Part shown: positions 14,690-23,658 of the stretch, piece after piece | How positions within the stretch are numbered: position 1 is the stretch's first letter | Layout: each line of letters starts with the position of its first letter | Assembly: GCF_046545555.1 (NCBI RefSeq) | Contig: NZ_JBHZTH010000004.1 | Coordinates: 1-64,000, forward strand | Source: Winogradskyella sp046545555 | GTDB taxonomy: Bacteria > Bacteroidota > Bacteroidia > Flavobacteriales > Flavobacteriaceae | Length of the DNA: 64,000 nt | Reading direction: 5' to 3' | Translations under genes and position numbers: made by a program | The notes under the pieces: model-generated | Seen by the model: only the letters and a program-made list of their open reading frames with translations | Database searches by the model: none | What the model was told of the DNA's origin: nothing

Positions 14690-15436
14690 TTATTCTGCGG
14701 TCTCTTCCATGGTATGATACACATTCTGCACATCATCATCTTCTTCAAGTTTTTCTAATAGTTTTTCTACATCTGCTGCCTGTTCTGCTGTAATAGCTTT
14801 TGTGACTTGTGGTATGCGCTCAAAACCTGAAGAAATAATTTCGAGATTATTAGTTTCCAAATAGGATTGTATATTTCCAAAACTTTCAAACGGTGCGTAT
14901 ATCATTACACTTATTTCTTCGTTTCCATCTGCATCTTCATCTGTGTCTTCAAAAATTTCTTCTACACCAAAGTCTATAAGTTCTAGTTCTAATTCTTCTA
15001 AATCCATACCTTCATTTTTAATTTTAAAATTACAGGTATGATCGAACATAAAAACTACCGAACCAGATGTGCCTAAACTACCATCTGTTTTATTAAAGTA
15101 AGAGCGTACATTAGCTACAGTACGCGTATTATTATCTGTTGCTGTTTCTACTAGTACAGCGATTCCGTGTTGTGCGTAACCTTCAAAAATTACTTCTTTA
15201 TAATCTCCTTGTCCTTTTTCACTTGCCTTTTTAATAGCGCGCTCTACATTAGCTTTTGGCATATTTACCGCCTTAGCATTTTGTATTACTGCACGTAAAC
15301 GAGCGTTGCTATCTGGGTCTGGGCCTCCTTCTTTTACAGCCATTACAATGTCTTTACCAATACGTGTAAAGGCTTTACTCATTGCAGACCAACGTTTCAT
15401 TTTTCTTGCTTTTCTAAATTCGAAAGCTCTTCCCAT
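14690..15436 (-). CDS. YebC/PmpR-family protein
   Basis: This encodes 248 residues, the usual family length. It begins MGRAFEFRKARKMKRWSAMSKAFTRIGK, the Bacteroidota form of the MAGHSKW start. It continues with DPDSNARLRAVIQNAKAVNMPKANVERAI, the conserved YebC signature, GTSGSVVFMFD and an acidic C-terminal domain. Family members regulate transcription or help ribosomes at difficult stretches (TACO1-like); which applies here cannot be told. It is cytoplasmic and transcribed alone toward the 14645-14664 terminator. Confidence 0.93.
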   Translation of the reverse strand: MGRAFEFRKARKMKRWSAMSKAFTRIGKDIVMAVKEGGPDPDSNARLRAVIQNAKAVNMPKANVERAIKKASEKGQGDYKEVIFEGYAQHGIAVLVETATDNNTRTVANVRSYFNKTDGSLGTSGSVVFMFDHTCNFKIKNEGMDLEELELELIDFGVEEIFEDTDEDADGNEEISVMIYAPFESFGNIQSYLETNNLEIISSGFERIPQVTKAITAEQAADVEKLLEKLEEDDDVQNVYHTMEETAE

Positions 15437-15554
15437 TGAAAATCATATTTTAATTTCTGTTAACACAGAAATCTCATTAAACTAAAATTTAAACTTACCG
15501 CGCTTTACAGTAAGTTTCAAATATAATTGTTTTATAAAGTATTACAAACTCATT

Positions 15555-15842
15555 TTATTCTTCTACCTCTACAATAGCTTCTATAGCTTCAGCAAGTTTA
15601 AAGTCTTTATGAGTTACTCCATCTGCATCGTGCGTAGATAAAGATATTTTAAGCACATTATATACATTGCTCCAATTTGGGTGATGGTGCTGAGCCTCGC
15701 ACTCAAATGCTATTCTACTCATGGCACTAAAACAGTCTTTAAAATTATCAAATTCAAATTCTGCATGGATAGCATTATCGTAATAATCCCAATCTGGGAA
15801 GTGTAGTAATTTCTTTTCAATCGTAGATTCGTCTAATTTCAT
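15555..15842 (-). CDS. 4a-hydroxytetrahydrobiopterin dehydratase (PCD)
   Basis: This encodes 95 residues. It recycles the 4a-carbinolamine of tetrahydrobiopterin after aromatic hydroxylation. The motif E-x3-HHP is at 49-55 (within EAQHHHPNWSNVYN). A third active-site His is at 71 (STHDADGVT) and the GVTHKDFKLAEAIE tail is typical. The length is normal. It lies about 50 bp upstream of nothing related; the nearest genes are yebC and a nucleotide-sugar-type reductase, so no pterin operon is evident. Confidence 0.93.
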   Translation of the reverse strand: MKLDESTIEKKLLHFPDWDYYDNAIHAEFEFDNFKDCFSAMSRIAFECEAQHHHPNWSNVYNVLKISLSTHDADGVTHKDFKLAEAIEAIVEVEE

Positions 15843-15894
15843 ATGTTGCTGTTAATTCGTTTAAATTTAATGAATAATGGAGTAGGTAACAAGC

Positions 15895-16725
15895 TTATTT
15901 TTGAAGTTCTTCTAAAACCTTATCACTTGTTATTTGAAGGTGTTTAGGTAGTTTATTAAACTTTGGTAACACAGCCAAATATCTATCATCATTGGTCGTA
16001 AAAACATGTTTTAATTGTACATCACCATCCACTGTAAACGCGAGTATGTTTTTTACAAACTCATCGTGATGTACTAAATCTGTACTTCCTAAATGAAAGA
16101 TACCATACTTGTTTCTGTTAATAATATAATGAATTTGCTGTGTTACTTTCTTATCTAGCATCACATTCATTATTAAATTAGGAAATATCTCTACAGGCTC
16201 TTTCTCAGCAATACATTGCTTTATTTCTTTTATTCTTGGGCAGTTGGGACCAAATACCATTGGCAACCTAAGAATAGCGACTTGCTTTTTGGGAAGGCGT
16301 AATAATAGATTCTCAATCTTTATTTTAAAATGCCCATAAATACTATGACTTAGAGTTTTATCTAACTCGTAACTTGGGTACTTGCTATAGGCATCAAACG
16401 TATTTGCTGAAGAGAGAAAAATGATTTTACAACCTGTAGCATTAACATATTCGGCAATATGCTGATGTGCTATGGTTTGTGCATTAAAATCGCCTCGTAA
16501 AGCAGAAATTATAATAGAGGGTTTACAGGCATCTAAAACTTCATACACATCATCTTCTTCTACATTATATTGAAAGAATTGTTTGTTTGTTTCAAATTCG
16601 CGTTTTGGAGTACGATAGGTACCAAAAGTTCTAAAATACGGTCCTAATTCTTTATAGATTGAATGGCCAATATAGCCACTAGCTCCTAGAATAAGTATAC
16701 GATGTTTTTGTAGATTTTTAGTCAT
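15895..16725 (-). CDS. NAD(P)-dependent epimerase/reductase (RmlD-like SDR)
   Basis: This encodes 276 residues, an extended short-chain dehydrogenase. The Rossmann motif GASGYIG is at about 14-20. The catalytic Y-x3-K is likely YPSYELDKTLSH near residue 120. The late AILRLPMVFGPN is typical of RmlD-type sugar-nucleotide reductases. The substrate cannot be named. It lies about 20 bp downstream of gcvT on the same strand and may be cotranscribed. Confidence 0.82.
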   Translation of the reverse strand: MTKNLQKHRILILGASGYIGHSIYKELGPYFRTFGTYRTPKREFETNKQFFQYNVEEDDVYEVLDACKPSIIISALRGDFNAQTIAHQHIAEYVNATGCKIIFLSSANTFDAYSKYPSYELDKTLSHSIYGHFKIKIENLLLRLPKKQVAILRLPMVFGPNCPRIKEIKQCIAEKEPVEIFPNLIMNVMLDKKVTQQIHYIINRNKYGIFHLGSTDLVHHDEFVKNILAFTVDGDVQLKHVFTTNDDRYLAVLPKFNKLPKHLQITSDKVLEELQK

Positions 16726-16747
16726 TAATCAGTCCACACACAAAAGC

Positions 16748-17830
16748 TTAGCCTTTATAAAATGGCAATTTTATTATTGTTGCCGGAATGGCATTTTTTC
16801 TTACCTGGATTTTTATTTTACTATCTACTTTAGCAAATACTTTTGGTACATAACCTAAGCCAATACCAACTCCTAAACTAGGGCTCATAGTACCCGATGT
16901 TACATTACCTATAGTTTTTCCGTTACCATCAACAATATCATATCCATGTCTTGGTATGCCACGTTCGTCTAATTTAAACGCTACTAATTTACGCTCTGGT
17001 GTGCGTTCTTTTTCAGCTTTTAGTGCTTCACTATTTGTAAATTCTTTATTGAATTTGCAAACCCAACTTAAACCAGCTTCAATAGGTGATGTCGTATCGT
17101 CAATATCATTACCGTATAAACAATACCCCATTTCTAAGCGTAACGTATCTCTAGCAGCTAACCCAATAGGTTTAATTCCAAATTCAGCTCCAGCTTCTAA
17201 CACCTTATCCCAAACTTGTTTTACTTCAGAATTTTTACAATAAATTTCAAACCCACCACTACCAGTATATCCTGTTGCAGAAATAATTACATGCTCAATA
17301 CCTGCAAAATCACCAACTACAAAGTTGTAAAATTTAATATCAGCTAAATCGTGACTAGATAAGGATTGCATAGCTTCAACAGCTTTTGGCCCTTGTATAG
17401 CTAAAAGCGAATAGTCTTCACTCAAATCTCGCATTTCTGCACCAATATCATTTTTAGAAGAAATCCAATTCCAATCTTTTTCGATATTACTAGCATTAAC
17501 AACCAATAAGTACGATTCGTCTTTTATTTTATAAATAATTAAATCGTCAACCACACCGCCATCATCATTTGGCAAACAACTGTATTGGGCTTTACCAATC
17601 TCAAGTTTTGAAGCGTCATTACTAGACACTTTTTGTATAAGATCTAGTGCATTTGGGCCTTCTATTAAAAATTCACCCATATGAGAAACATCAAAGACAC
17701 CAACAGCTTGTCGCACAGTTTCATGTTCAGCATTTACTCCTTCATATTGTACAGGCATATTATAACCAGCAAATGGTACCATTTTAGCACCTAATGCAGC
17801 GTGCGTAGAAGATAAAGCAGTGTCTTTCAT
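16748..17830 (-). CDS. gcvT: Glycine cleavage system T protein (aminomethyltransferase)
   Basis: This encodes 360 residues, normal length. It transfers the methylene group of glycine from the H protein to tetrahydrofolate. The conserved start TALSSTHAALGAKMVPFAGYNMPVQY, VGVFDVSHMGEF, the SATGYTGSGGFEIY folate-site segment, GLAARDTLRLEMGYCLYG and PIEAGLSWVCK are all present. It is cytoplasmic. The other gcv genes are not in the window, as is common in Flavobacteria. Confidence 0.97.
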   Translation of the reverse strand: MKDTALSSTHAALGAKMVPFAGYNMPVQYEGVNAEHETVRQAVGVFDVSHMGEFLIEGPNALDLIQKVSSNDASKLEIGKAQYSCLPNDDGGVVDDLIIYKIKDESYLLVVNASNIEKDWNWISSKNDIGAEMRDLSEDYSLLAIQGPKAVEAMQSLSSHDLADIKFYNFVVGDFAGIEHVIISATGYTGSGGFEIYCKNSEVKQVWDKVLEAGAEFGIKPIGLAARDTLRLEMGYCLYGNDIDDTTSPIEAGLSWVCKFNKEFTNSEALKAEKERTPERKLVAFKLDERGIPRHGYDIVDGNGKTIGNVTSGTMSPSLGVGIGLGYVPKVFAKVDSKIKIQVRKNAIPATIIKLPFYKG

Positions 17831-17961
17831 ATAAAATGTATTTTAAGTTCCGCCAGTTTTATAGATGATGTCTAATTGAAGGCGGTAATCTATTAATTAT
17901 TGATTTTTAATAGCACAAAATTAAACAAATTTTATGGCTTATTCTTTAAGTTACGATCATA

Positions 17962-17991
17962 AAAAAACCACTTCTGTTGAAGTGGTTTTTT
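17962..17991. terminator. Strong terminator hairpin
   Basis: The stem CCACTTC / GAAGTGG has loop TGTT and is flanked by seven A and six T, so it can act in both directions. It follows the 18012-18497 gene on the minus strand. Confidence 0.85.
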
Positions 17992-18011
17992 ATTTAAATC
18001 TTAATCTTTTT

Positions 18012-18497
18012 TTAGAATTGATATCTAATACCAAGCGCAATGTCAAAATCTAAATCATCATTAAAATCTCCAAACCCAAGTTCTGGTCTAAAGTCTAATG
18101 ATAAAAGCAATGGAATATCAAAACTATATTCTATACCAACATTACCAGCGGCAAAAACAAAAGTTTCACTATCATCAAAACCTGCAGGCACATTATCAAA
18201 GCTATACGAGCCTATACCACCACCTGCGCCAGCATACCAATTAAAATCTCCGTCTAATTGCCAAACCCATTGGTAAAGACCTGCTAATTTAAAGCCATCA
18301 AAAGCGTTACCGCTTCTCCAGCCTAAATCTACTTCTAATCTGTTGTTGCCACCAAGGGCACGTTGGTATGATACTTCTGCACCAAACCCATCACTATCAC
18401 CTAATCTAAGACCTATAGCGTTATCAGCTATTTCCTGAGCATTTACAAATGCAAAGCAAGTAAAAATTGCGAGCGATGTTAAAATTAATTTTTTCAT
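18012..18497 (-). CDS. Small outer-membrane beta-barrel-like protein
   Basis: This encodes 161 residues with a signal peptide (1-20, ...CFAFVNAQ). The mature part alternates polar and hydrophobic residues in about eight strands rich in G, Y and F, and ends IALGIRYQF. A terminal aromatic residue after a strand is the usual barrel-assembly signal. No family-specific motif was seen. It is a single gene with a terminator directly after it. Confidence 0.75.
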   Translation of the reverse strand: MKKLILTSLAIFTCFAFVNAQEIADNAIGLRLGDSDGFGAEVSYQRALGGNNRLEVDLGWRSGNAFDGFKLAGLYQWVWQLDGDFNWYAGAGGGIGSYSFDNVPAGFDDSETFVFAAGNVGIEYSFDIPLLLSLDFRPELGFGDFNDDLDFDIALGIRYQF

Positions 18498-18602
18498 TGT
18501 ATTACGTTTTTTATTGATTTGATTATTCTTTACAAAAATAACGCCAAAACCGTTTTTATATTAGATTTCTTCATAGTTTTATACACATTTTTATTAAAGT
18601 GA

Positions 18603-21518
18603 ATGAAACATAGAAAGGCTTTAGAACTTTTAAAAACTAAACTCAAAGGTGAGCTTTATTTTGACGATTTAATGCTAAAGCTTTACGCTACGGATGCTTC
18701 TGTTTATAGAATAATGCCATTGGCTGTTGCCCTTCCTAAAGACGCTACAGATATAAAGCAGTTAATTTCTTTTGCTGCTTCTAATAAAACATCTTTAATA
18801 CCCAGAACAGCTGGTACCTCTTTGGCAGGACAAGTTGTCGGAGAAGGCATAGTTGTAGATGTTTCAAAATACTTTACTCGTATTTTAGATATTAATGAAA
18901 CTAATAAAACAGTTACTGTACAGCCTGGTGTTGTTAGAGATGAGCTTAATAATTACCTAAAACCATTTGGTTTATTTTTTGGGCCAAACACGTCAACATC
19001 CAATCGTTGTATGATTGGTGGTATGGTTGGTAACAATTCTTCCGGTACCACATCCATACAATATGGTGTTACTAGAGATAAAGTTGTAAGCCTAAAAACA
19101 ATATTAAGCGATAGAAGTGAAGTCGAGTTTTCAAACCTCACATCTACTGAGTTTCAAAGCAAATTACAATTAGACACTTTAGAAGGTGAAATTTATAAAA
19201 CGATTTTTAAAGAGTTAAAACCAGAAGCGGTTAAAAACCAGATTTATAAGCAGTTTCCTAAGCCAGAAATACATAGAAGAAATACGGGTTATGCCATAGA
19301 TGAGCTAATTAAGTCTGAAGTCTTTTCGGGCTCAAATAAAGGTTTTAATATGTGTCAACTCTTAGCAGGAAGCGAAGGGACTTTGGCGTTTACTACTGAA
19401 ATTACATTACAATTAGATGATTTGCCTCCAGCGGAAAGTGCTATGGTAGCACTTCATTTTAAAAGTATTGCAGCCTGTATGCAAGCTGTTAAACCCTTAA
19501 TGAATCATAATTTACATACGTGTGAAATGATGGATAACTCTATTCTAAATCTCACAAAGCATAATAAAAAACAACAAGAGAATAGGCATTTTATAGAAGG
19601 TGAGCCTGTCGCTATTTTAATGTGTGAGTTGAAAGCTGATACCTCAGATCAACTTAAAAATGAGTTAGATGCGTTTATGCAATCTGTAAACGCCTTAAAT
19701 TTGAGTTATGCAGCTCCAATATTAAAAGCGGATGAGATAAATAAGGCTTTAGAGCTTAGAAAAGCAGGTCTTGGCTTATTAGGTAATATGATTGGTGATA
19801 AAAAAACGGTGGCTTGTATAGAAGATACTGCTGTCGCTTTAGAAGATTTAGAGCCTTATATTAATGATTTCACTGATTTAATGCGCTCATATAATCAAAA
19901 CGCTGTTTATTATGCGCACGCTGGTGCTGGTGAATTACATTTAAGGCCAATTTTAGATTTAAAACAATCTAATGACGTAAAGTTATTTAGAAGTATTACA
20001 ACTGATGTGGCGCGTTTGGTAAAAAAGTACAAAGGCTCTATGTCTGGTGAACATGGAGATGGTATCGTTAGGGCTGAATTTATTCCGATGATGATTGGTG
20101 ATGACAACTACCACATCTTAAAACGGATAAAATCTGTTTTTGACCCTAAAACTATTTTTAATCCTGGTAAAATTGTGGACGCTTATCCAATGGATAAGAA
20201 TTTAAGATATTCGCAAAATAAAAATGAGCCTGAGATTACGACTATTTTAGATTTTTCTAGTTCTCAAGGTATACTTCGCGAAGCTGAAAAATGCAATGGC
20301 TCTGGTGATTGCAGAAAATTACCCGAATTTGGTGGCACTATGTGTCCTAGTTATCGTGCAACAAGAAACGAGAATGACACGACACGTGCTAGAGCTAATG
20401 CACTACGTGAATATCTTACAAACTCAGATAAGGCCAATAGATTTAATCATAAAGCGCTTAAAGATGTATTTGATTTATGCTTAAGCTGTAAGGCTTGTAC
20501 TAGTGAATGTCCAAGTAGTGTAGACGTTGCGAGTTTAAAGGCAGAATTTCAATACCAATACCAAAAAGCAAATGGTTTTAAGTTTAAGGATAAATTCTTT
20601 GCTAATGTCACAAAATACAATAAGCGAGCTTCAAAGTTCCCTCGTGTTTCTAACGCCCTTTTTAAGACAAAATTTGTTGCAGGCTATATGAAATTAATTT
20701 TGGGTATTCACCATAAACGTAGCCTGCCAGAGTTGTCTAGTTCGTCTTTTTCTAAATGGAATAATAACAACAGTTCTTCACCAGAAAATACACTAAAAAA
20801 CGTCTATTTATTTGTAGATGAATTCACTAATTATCTCGAATCGAATATAGCTATTGATGCTAAACAAGTACTTGCTAAATTGGGTTATAACGTTATATGC
20901 ATCAGTAATTTAGAAAGTGGAAGAAGTTTTTTGTCTAAAGGATTTTTGGAAGAAGCAAAAGTACTAGCTAATTTCAATGTTAATTACTTTAAAGATAAGA
21001 TAAATAAAGAGGATGTTTTACTTGGAATAGAGCCTTCTGCTATATTGACCTTTAAGGACGAATATTTAAAACTTGCTGATGATAAAGTTGCTGCGAAATC
21101 AATAGCGAAACATACTTTTTTAATTGAAGAATTTATTCAACAAGAAATAGAATTGGGTCATATAACACCTAAACATTTTACAAAAGCTGAGAAAAGGATT
21201 AAACTACATGGACATTGCCATCAGAAAGCATTAGGTAGTCAAAAATCGAGTTTTGATATACTTAACCTTCCAGTAAACTATAAGGTAACCATAATTCCGA
21301 GTGGTTGTTGTGGTATGGCTGGTAGTTTTGGTTATGAGAAAGCACATTACGATGTAAGTATGCAAATAGGCGAACAGACCTTGTTTCCGGCAGTTAGAAA
21401 AGCTGCGTTAGATACTATTATTGCTGCAAATGGCACGAGTTGCAGACATCAAATTAAAGATGGTACCTCGAGAATTGCTAAACATCCAATTTCCATTATA
21501 AAAGAAGCATTACTTTGA
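18603..21518 (+). CDS. FAD-linked/Fe-S oxidoreductase, GlcD-GlcF-like fusion
   Basis: This encodes 971 residues. The N-terminal FAD-binding PCMH domain (about 30-280) carries PRTAGTSLAGQVVG and GGMVGNNSSGTTS. An FAD-oxidase C domain follows, ending HGDGIVRAEFIP. Then come two Fe-S motifs (CNGSGDCRK...MCPSY near 560-580; CLSCKACTSECPSS near 630) and C-terminal CCG-type motifs (GHCHQKALG, GCCGMAGSFGYE). The build matches YdiJ-type enzymes that oxidise D-2-hydroxyacids such as D-2-hydroxyglutarate or lactate. The exact substrate is not decidable. Its end overlaps the convergent 21510 gene by 9 bp. Confidence 0.88.
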   Translation: MKHRKALELLKTKLKGELYFDDLMLKLYATDASVYRIMPLAVALPKDATDIKQLISFAASNKTSLIPRTAGTSLAGQVVGEGIVVDVSKYFTRILDINETNKTVTVQPGVVRDELNNYLKPFGLFFGPNTSTSNRCMIGGMVGNNSSGTTSIQYGVTRDKVVSLKTILSDRSEVEFSNLTSTEFQSKLQLDTLEGEIYKTIFKELKPEAVKNQIYKQFPKPEIHRRNTGYAIDELIKSEVFSGSNKGFNMCQLLAGSEGTLAFTTEITLQLDDLPPAESAMVALHFKSIAACMQAVKPLMNHNLHTCEMMDNSILNLTKHNKKQQENRHFIEGEPVAILMCELKADTSDQLKNELDAFMQSVNALNLSYAAPILKADEINKALELRKAGLGLLGNMIGDKKTVACIEDTAVALEDLEPYINDFTDLMRSYNQNAVYYAHAGAGELHLRPILDLKQSNDVKLFRSITTDVARLVKKYKGSMSGEHGDGIVRAEFIPMMIGDDNYHILKRIKSVFDPKTIFNPGKIVDAYPMDKNLRYSQNKNEPEITTILDFSSSQGILREAEKCNGSGDCRKLPEFGGTMCPSYRATRNENDTTRARANALREYLTNSDKANRFNHKALKDVFDLCLSCKACTSECPSSVDVASLKAEFQYQYQKANGFKFKDKFFANVTKYNKRASKFPRVSNALFKTKFVAGYMKLILGIHHKRSLPELSSSSFSKWNNNNSSSPENTLKNVYLFVDEFTNYLESNIAIDAKQVLAKLGYNVICISNLESGRSFLSKGFLEEAKVLANFNVNYFKDKINKEDVLLGIEPSAILTFKDEYLKLADDKVAAKSIAKHTFLIEEFIQQEIELGHITPKHFTKAEKRIKLHGHCHQKALGSQKSSFDILNLPVNYKVTIIPSGCCGMAGSFGYEKAHYDVSMQIGEQTLFPAVRKAALDTIIAANGTSCRHQIKDGTSRIAKHPISIIKEALL

Positions 21519-22394
21519 CTTTTTCTTCTTGGGTTGCTCAACAATAGTTATTGCTGCAATTAAATCTTTAGTATCCATATCTTTTAAATCTTCGTCAGCG
21601 AAAAACGGTGCTAACTTGTCTTTATTGTAGTTATAGATTTTCCAACGTTTAAACTGATATTCTAGTGCTGTGAAATTTTCAATCCAATCTCCAGAGTTCA
21701 AATACGTTGTTTTCCCAAGTTTATTCTCTTTTACAAGCATTTTAGGTTGATGGATATGACCACAGACTACATAGTCATAACCGTTTTCTAAAGCCAAATC
21801 CGTAGCTACTTTTTCAAAATCATTGATATATTTAATAGCACCTTTTACACTATTTTTTATTTTTTTGGAAAGTGAATAGCGTTCTCTACCGCCTTTTTCT
21901 AAGCACCAATTAACGAATTGATTCAGTACAATTAATAGGTCATAACCCCAACCACCAAGTTTTGCGAGCCATTTAGCATTCTGAATGGAAATATCAAAGA
22001 CGTCTCCATGAAAGAACCATGCTTTTTTACCATCTAGATCTAATACAAGTTTATTAACTATAGAAACATTACCAATTTCGGTATCTGTAAATTTCCGTAA
22101 CATTTCGTCATGATTTCCCGTTATGTAGATAACTTCAGTACCATTGGCCGCAAAATCCATTATTTTTTTTATAACGCTAAGATGTGACTTAGGAAAGTAA
22201 CGTTTTTTAAACTGCCAAATATCAATAATATCACCATTGAGAATTAGTTTCTTTGGCTTAATACTATTAAGATAAGTCAAGAGTTGCTTAGCTTGGCACC
22301 CATAAGTACCAAGGTGAACATCTGAAATAACAGCAATTTCTACTTTTCGTTTAAGATCCACTAAGTTTGTATTAGTAATTGCAAAGTTCTGCAT
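21510..22394 (-). CDS. LpxH-like UDP-2,3-diacylglucosamine diphosphatase family phosphoesterase
   Basis: This encodes 294 residues from the ATG at 22394; a GTG at 22415 would add seven. All metal ligands of the calcineurin-like fold are present: SDVHLG, NGDIIDIW, TGNHDE, FHGDVFD and CGHIHQP. The order and spacing resemble the LpxH-like branch used in lipid A synthesis, but Bacteroidota also use related enzymes elsewhere. The C-terminus is lysine-rich (QPKKKKSK). It probably acts at the inner face of the inner membrane. Confidence 0.82.
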   Translation of the reverse strand: MQNFAITNTNLVDLKRKVEIAVISDVHLGTYGCQAKQLLTYLNSIKPKKLILNGDIIDIWQFKKRYFPKSHLSVIKKIMDFAANGTEVIYITGNHDEMLRKFTDTEIGNVSIVNKLVLDLDGKKAWFFHGDVFDISIQNAKWLAKLGGWGYDLLIVLNQFVNWCLEKGGRERYSLSKKIKNSVKGAIKYINDFEKVATDLALENGYDYVVCGHIHQPKMLVKENKLGKTTYLNSGDWIENFTALEYQFKRWKIYNYNKDKLAPFFADEDLKDMDTKDLIAAITIVEQPKKKKSK

Positions 22395-22525
22395 ATGACA
22401 GTAATTTATTGTCACTTAAGTAGTTATTAATCTATGAGGAAAATGTTACGAAAATGTTACTTGTAATAGCTATTTTAAAAGCTAGTTAACGTTAGTGTAA
22501 CATTCCGAAAATTGAACTACAATTT

Positions 22526-22554
22526 TTGTTTCTCTTAGAATAGATTTACATTAG
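22526..22554 (+). promoter_or_regulatory. Promoter for aroC
   Basis: TTG at 22526-22528 and TACATTAG at 22547-22554, 18 bp apart, match the Bacteroidota consensus TTG / TAnnTTTG in all but one base of the -7 box. The aroC ATG is 17 bp downstream. Confidence 0.45.
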
Positions 22555-22570
22555 CATAAAATATATTTTA

Positions 22571-23635
22571 ATGGCAGGTAATAGCTTTGGAAAATTATTT
22601 AAACTCACAACTTTTGGTGAATCTCATGGCCTGGCAATAGGCGGAATAATAGATGGCTGTCCATCTGGTCTTAATTTAGATTTTGAAGCTATTCAGAATG
22701 AATTAAACCGTCGTAAACCAGGGCAATCAAAGATTGTTACACAGCGCAAAGAACCAGATACTGTAGAGTTTTACTCAGGTGTTTTTGAAGGAGTTACAAC
22801 AGGTACGCCAATAGGATTCGTTATCCATAATACTAATCAGAAATCTAAAGATTATACTCATATAAAGGATGTGTATAGGCCAAGCCATGCGGATTACACA
22901 TATGATCAGAAATATGGTATTAGAGATTATAGAGGTGGCGGAAGAAGTTCAGCCCGAGAAACGGCGAGTAGAGTAGTAGCAGGTGCCATTGCTAAACAAA
23001 TGTTAGCTTCAATTAAAATAAATGCATTTACATCTTCTGTTGGCGACATCTTTATAGACAAACCCTATCAAGAATTAGACTTTGGTAAAATTGAATCTAA
23101 CGCTATTCGTTGTCCAGATGAAGCCTCTGCAGAAAAAATGATTGCAAAGGTTCAAGAAATAAAGAAACAAGGAGATACAATTGGTGGTACAATTACTTGT
23201 GTGATTCAAAATGTACCTGTCGGCTTAGGTGAGCCTGTTTTTGATAAATTGCATGCAGAACTAGGAAAAGCAATGTTATCTATTAACGCTGTAAAGGGCT
23301 TTGAATACGGAAGTGGATTTTGTGGTGCAAGAATGAAAGGTAGCGAACATAATGACTTATTTAATGAAGACGGAAGTACAAAAACCAATTTGTCCGGAGG
23401 AGTACAAGGAGGTATAAGTAACGGAATGGATATTTACTTTAGAGTTGCTTTTAAACCTGTTGCAACTGTGATCCAAAAACAAGATGCTTTAAATAGTTCT
23501 GGAGAAATTGTAGAAATGCAAGGCAAAGGTCGTCACGATCCTTGTGTAGTACCTAGAGCTGTACCTATTGTTGAGGCTATGGCTGCTTTGGTTTTGGCTG
23601 ATTATACATTGCTAAGTAGAATAGATAAATTGTAA
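22571..23635 (+). CDS. aroC: Chorismate synthase
   Basis: This encodes 354 residues, the usual length. It makes chorismate from 5-enolpyruvylshikimate-3-phosphate, the last shikimate step, with reduced FMN. The signatures GESHG (18-22), RPSHADYTYDQKYG, RGGGRSSARETASRVVAG and the C-terminal GRHDPCVVPRAVPIVEAM are all intact. No other aro gene is adjacent. The following AsmA-like gene begins 24 bp downstream and may share its transcript. Confidence 0.98.
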   Translation: MAGNSFGKLFKLTTFGESHGLAIGGIIDGCPSGLNLDFEAIQNELNRRKPGQSKIVTQRKEPDTVEFYSGVFEGVTTGTPIGFVIHNTNQKSKDYTHIKDVYRPSHADYTYDQKYGIRDYRGGGRSSARETASRVVAGAIAKQMLASIKINAFTSSVGDIFIDKPYQELDFGKIESNAIRCPDEASAEKMIAKVQEIKKQGDTIGGTITCVIQNVPVGLGEPVFDKLHAELGKAMLSINAVKGFEYGSGFCGARMKGSEHNDLFNEDGSTKTNLSGGVQGGISNGMDIYFRVAFKPVATVIQKQDALNSSGEIVEMQGKGRHDPCVVPRAVPIVEAMAALVLADYTLLSRIDKL

Positions 23636-23658
23636 CAGTCGTAACGCTATCGCTTTAT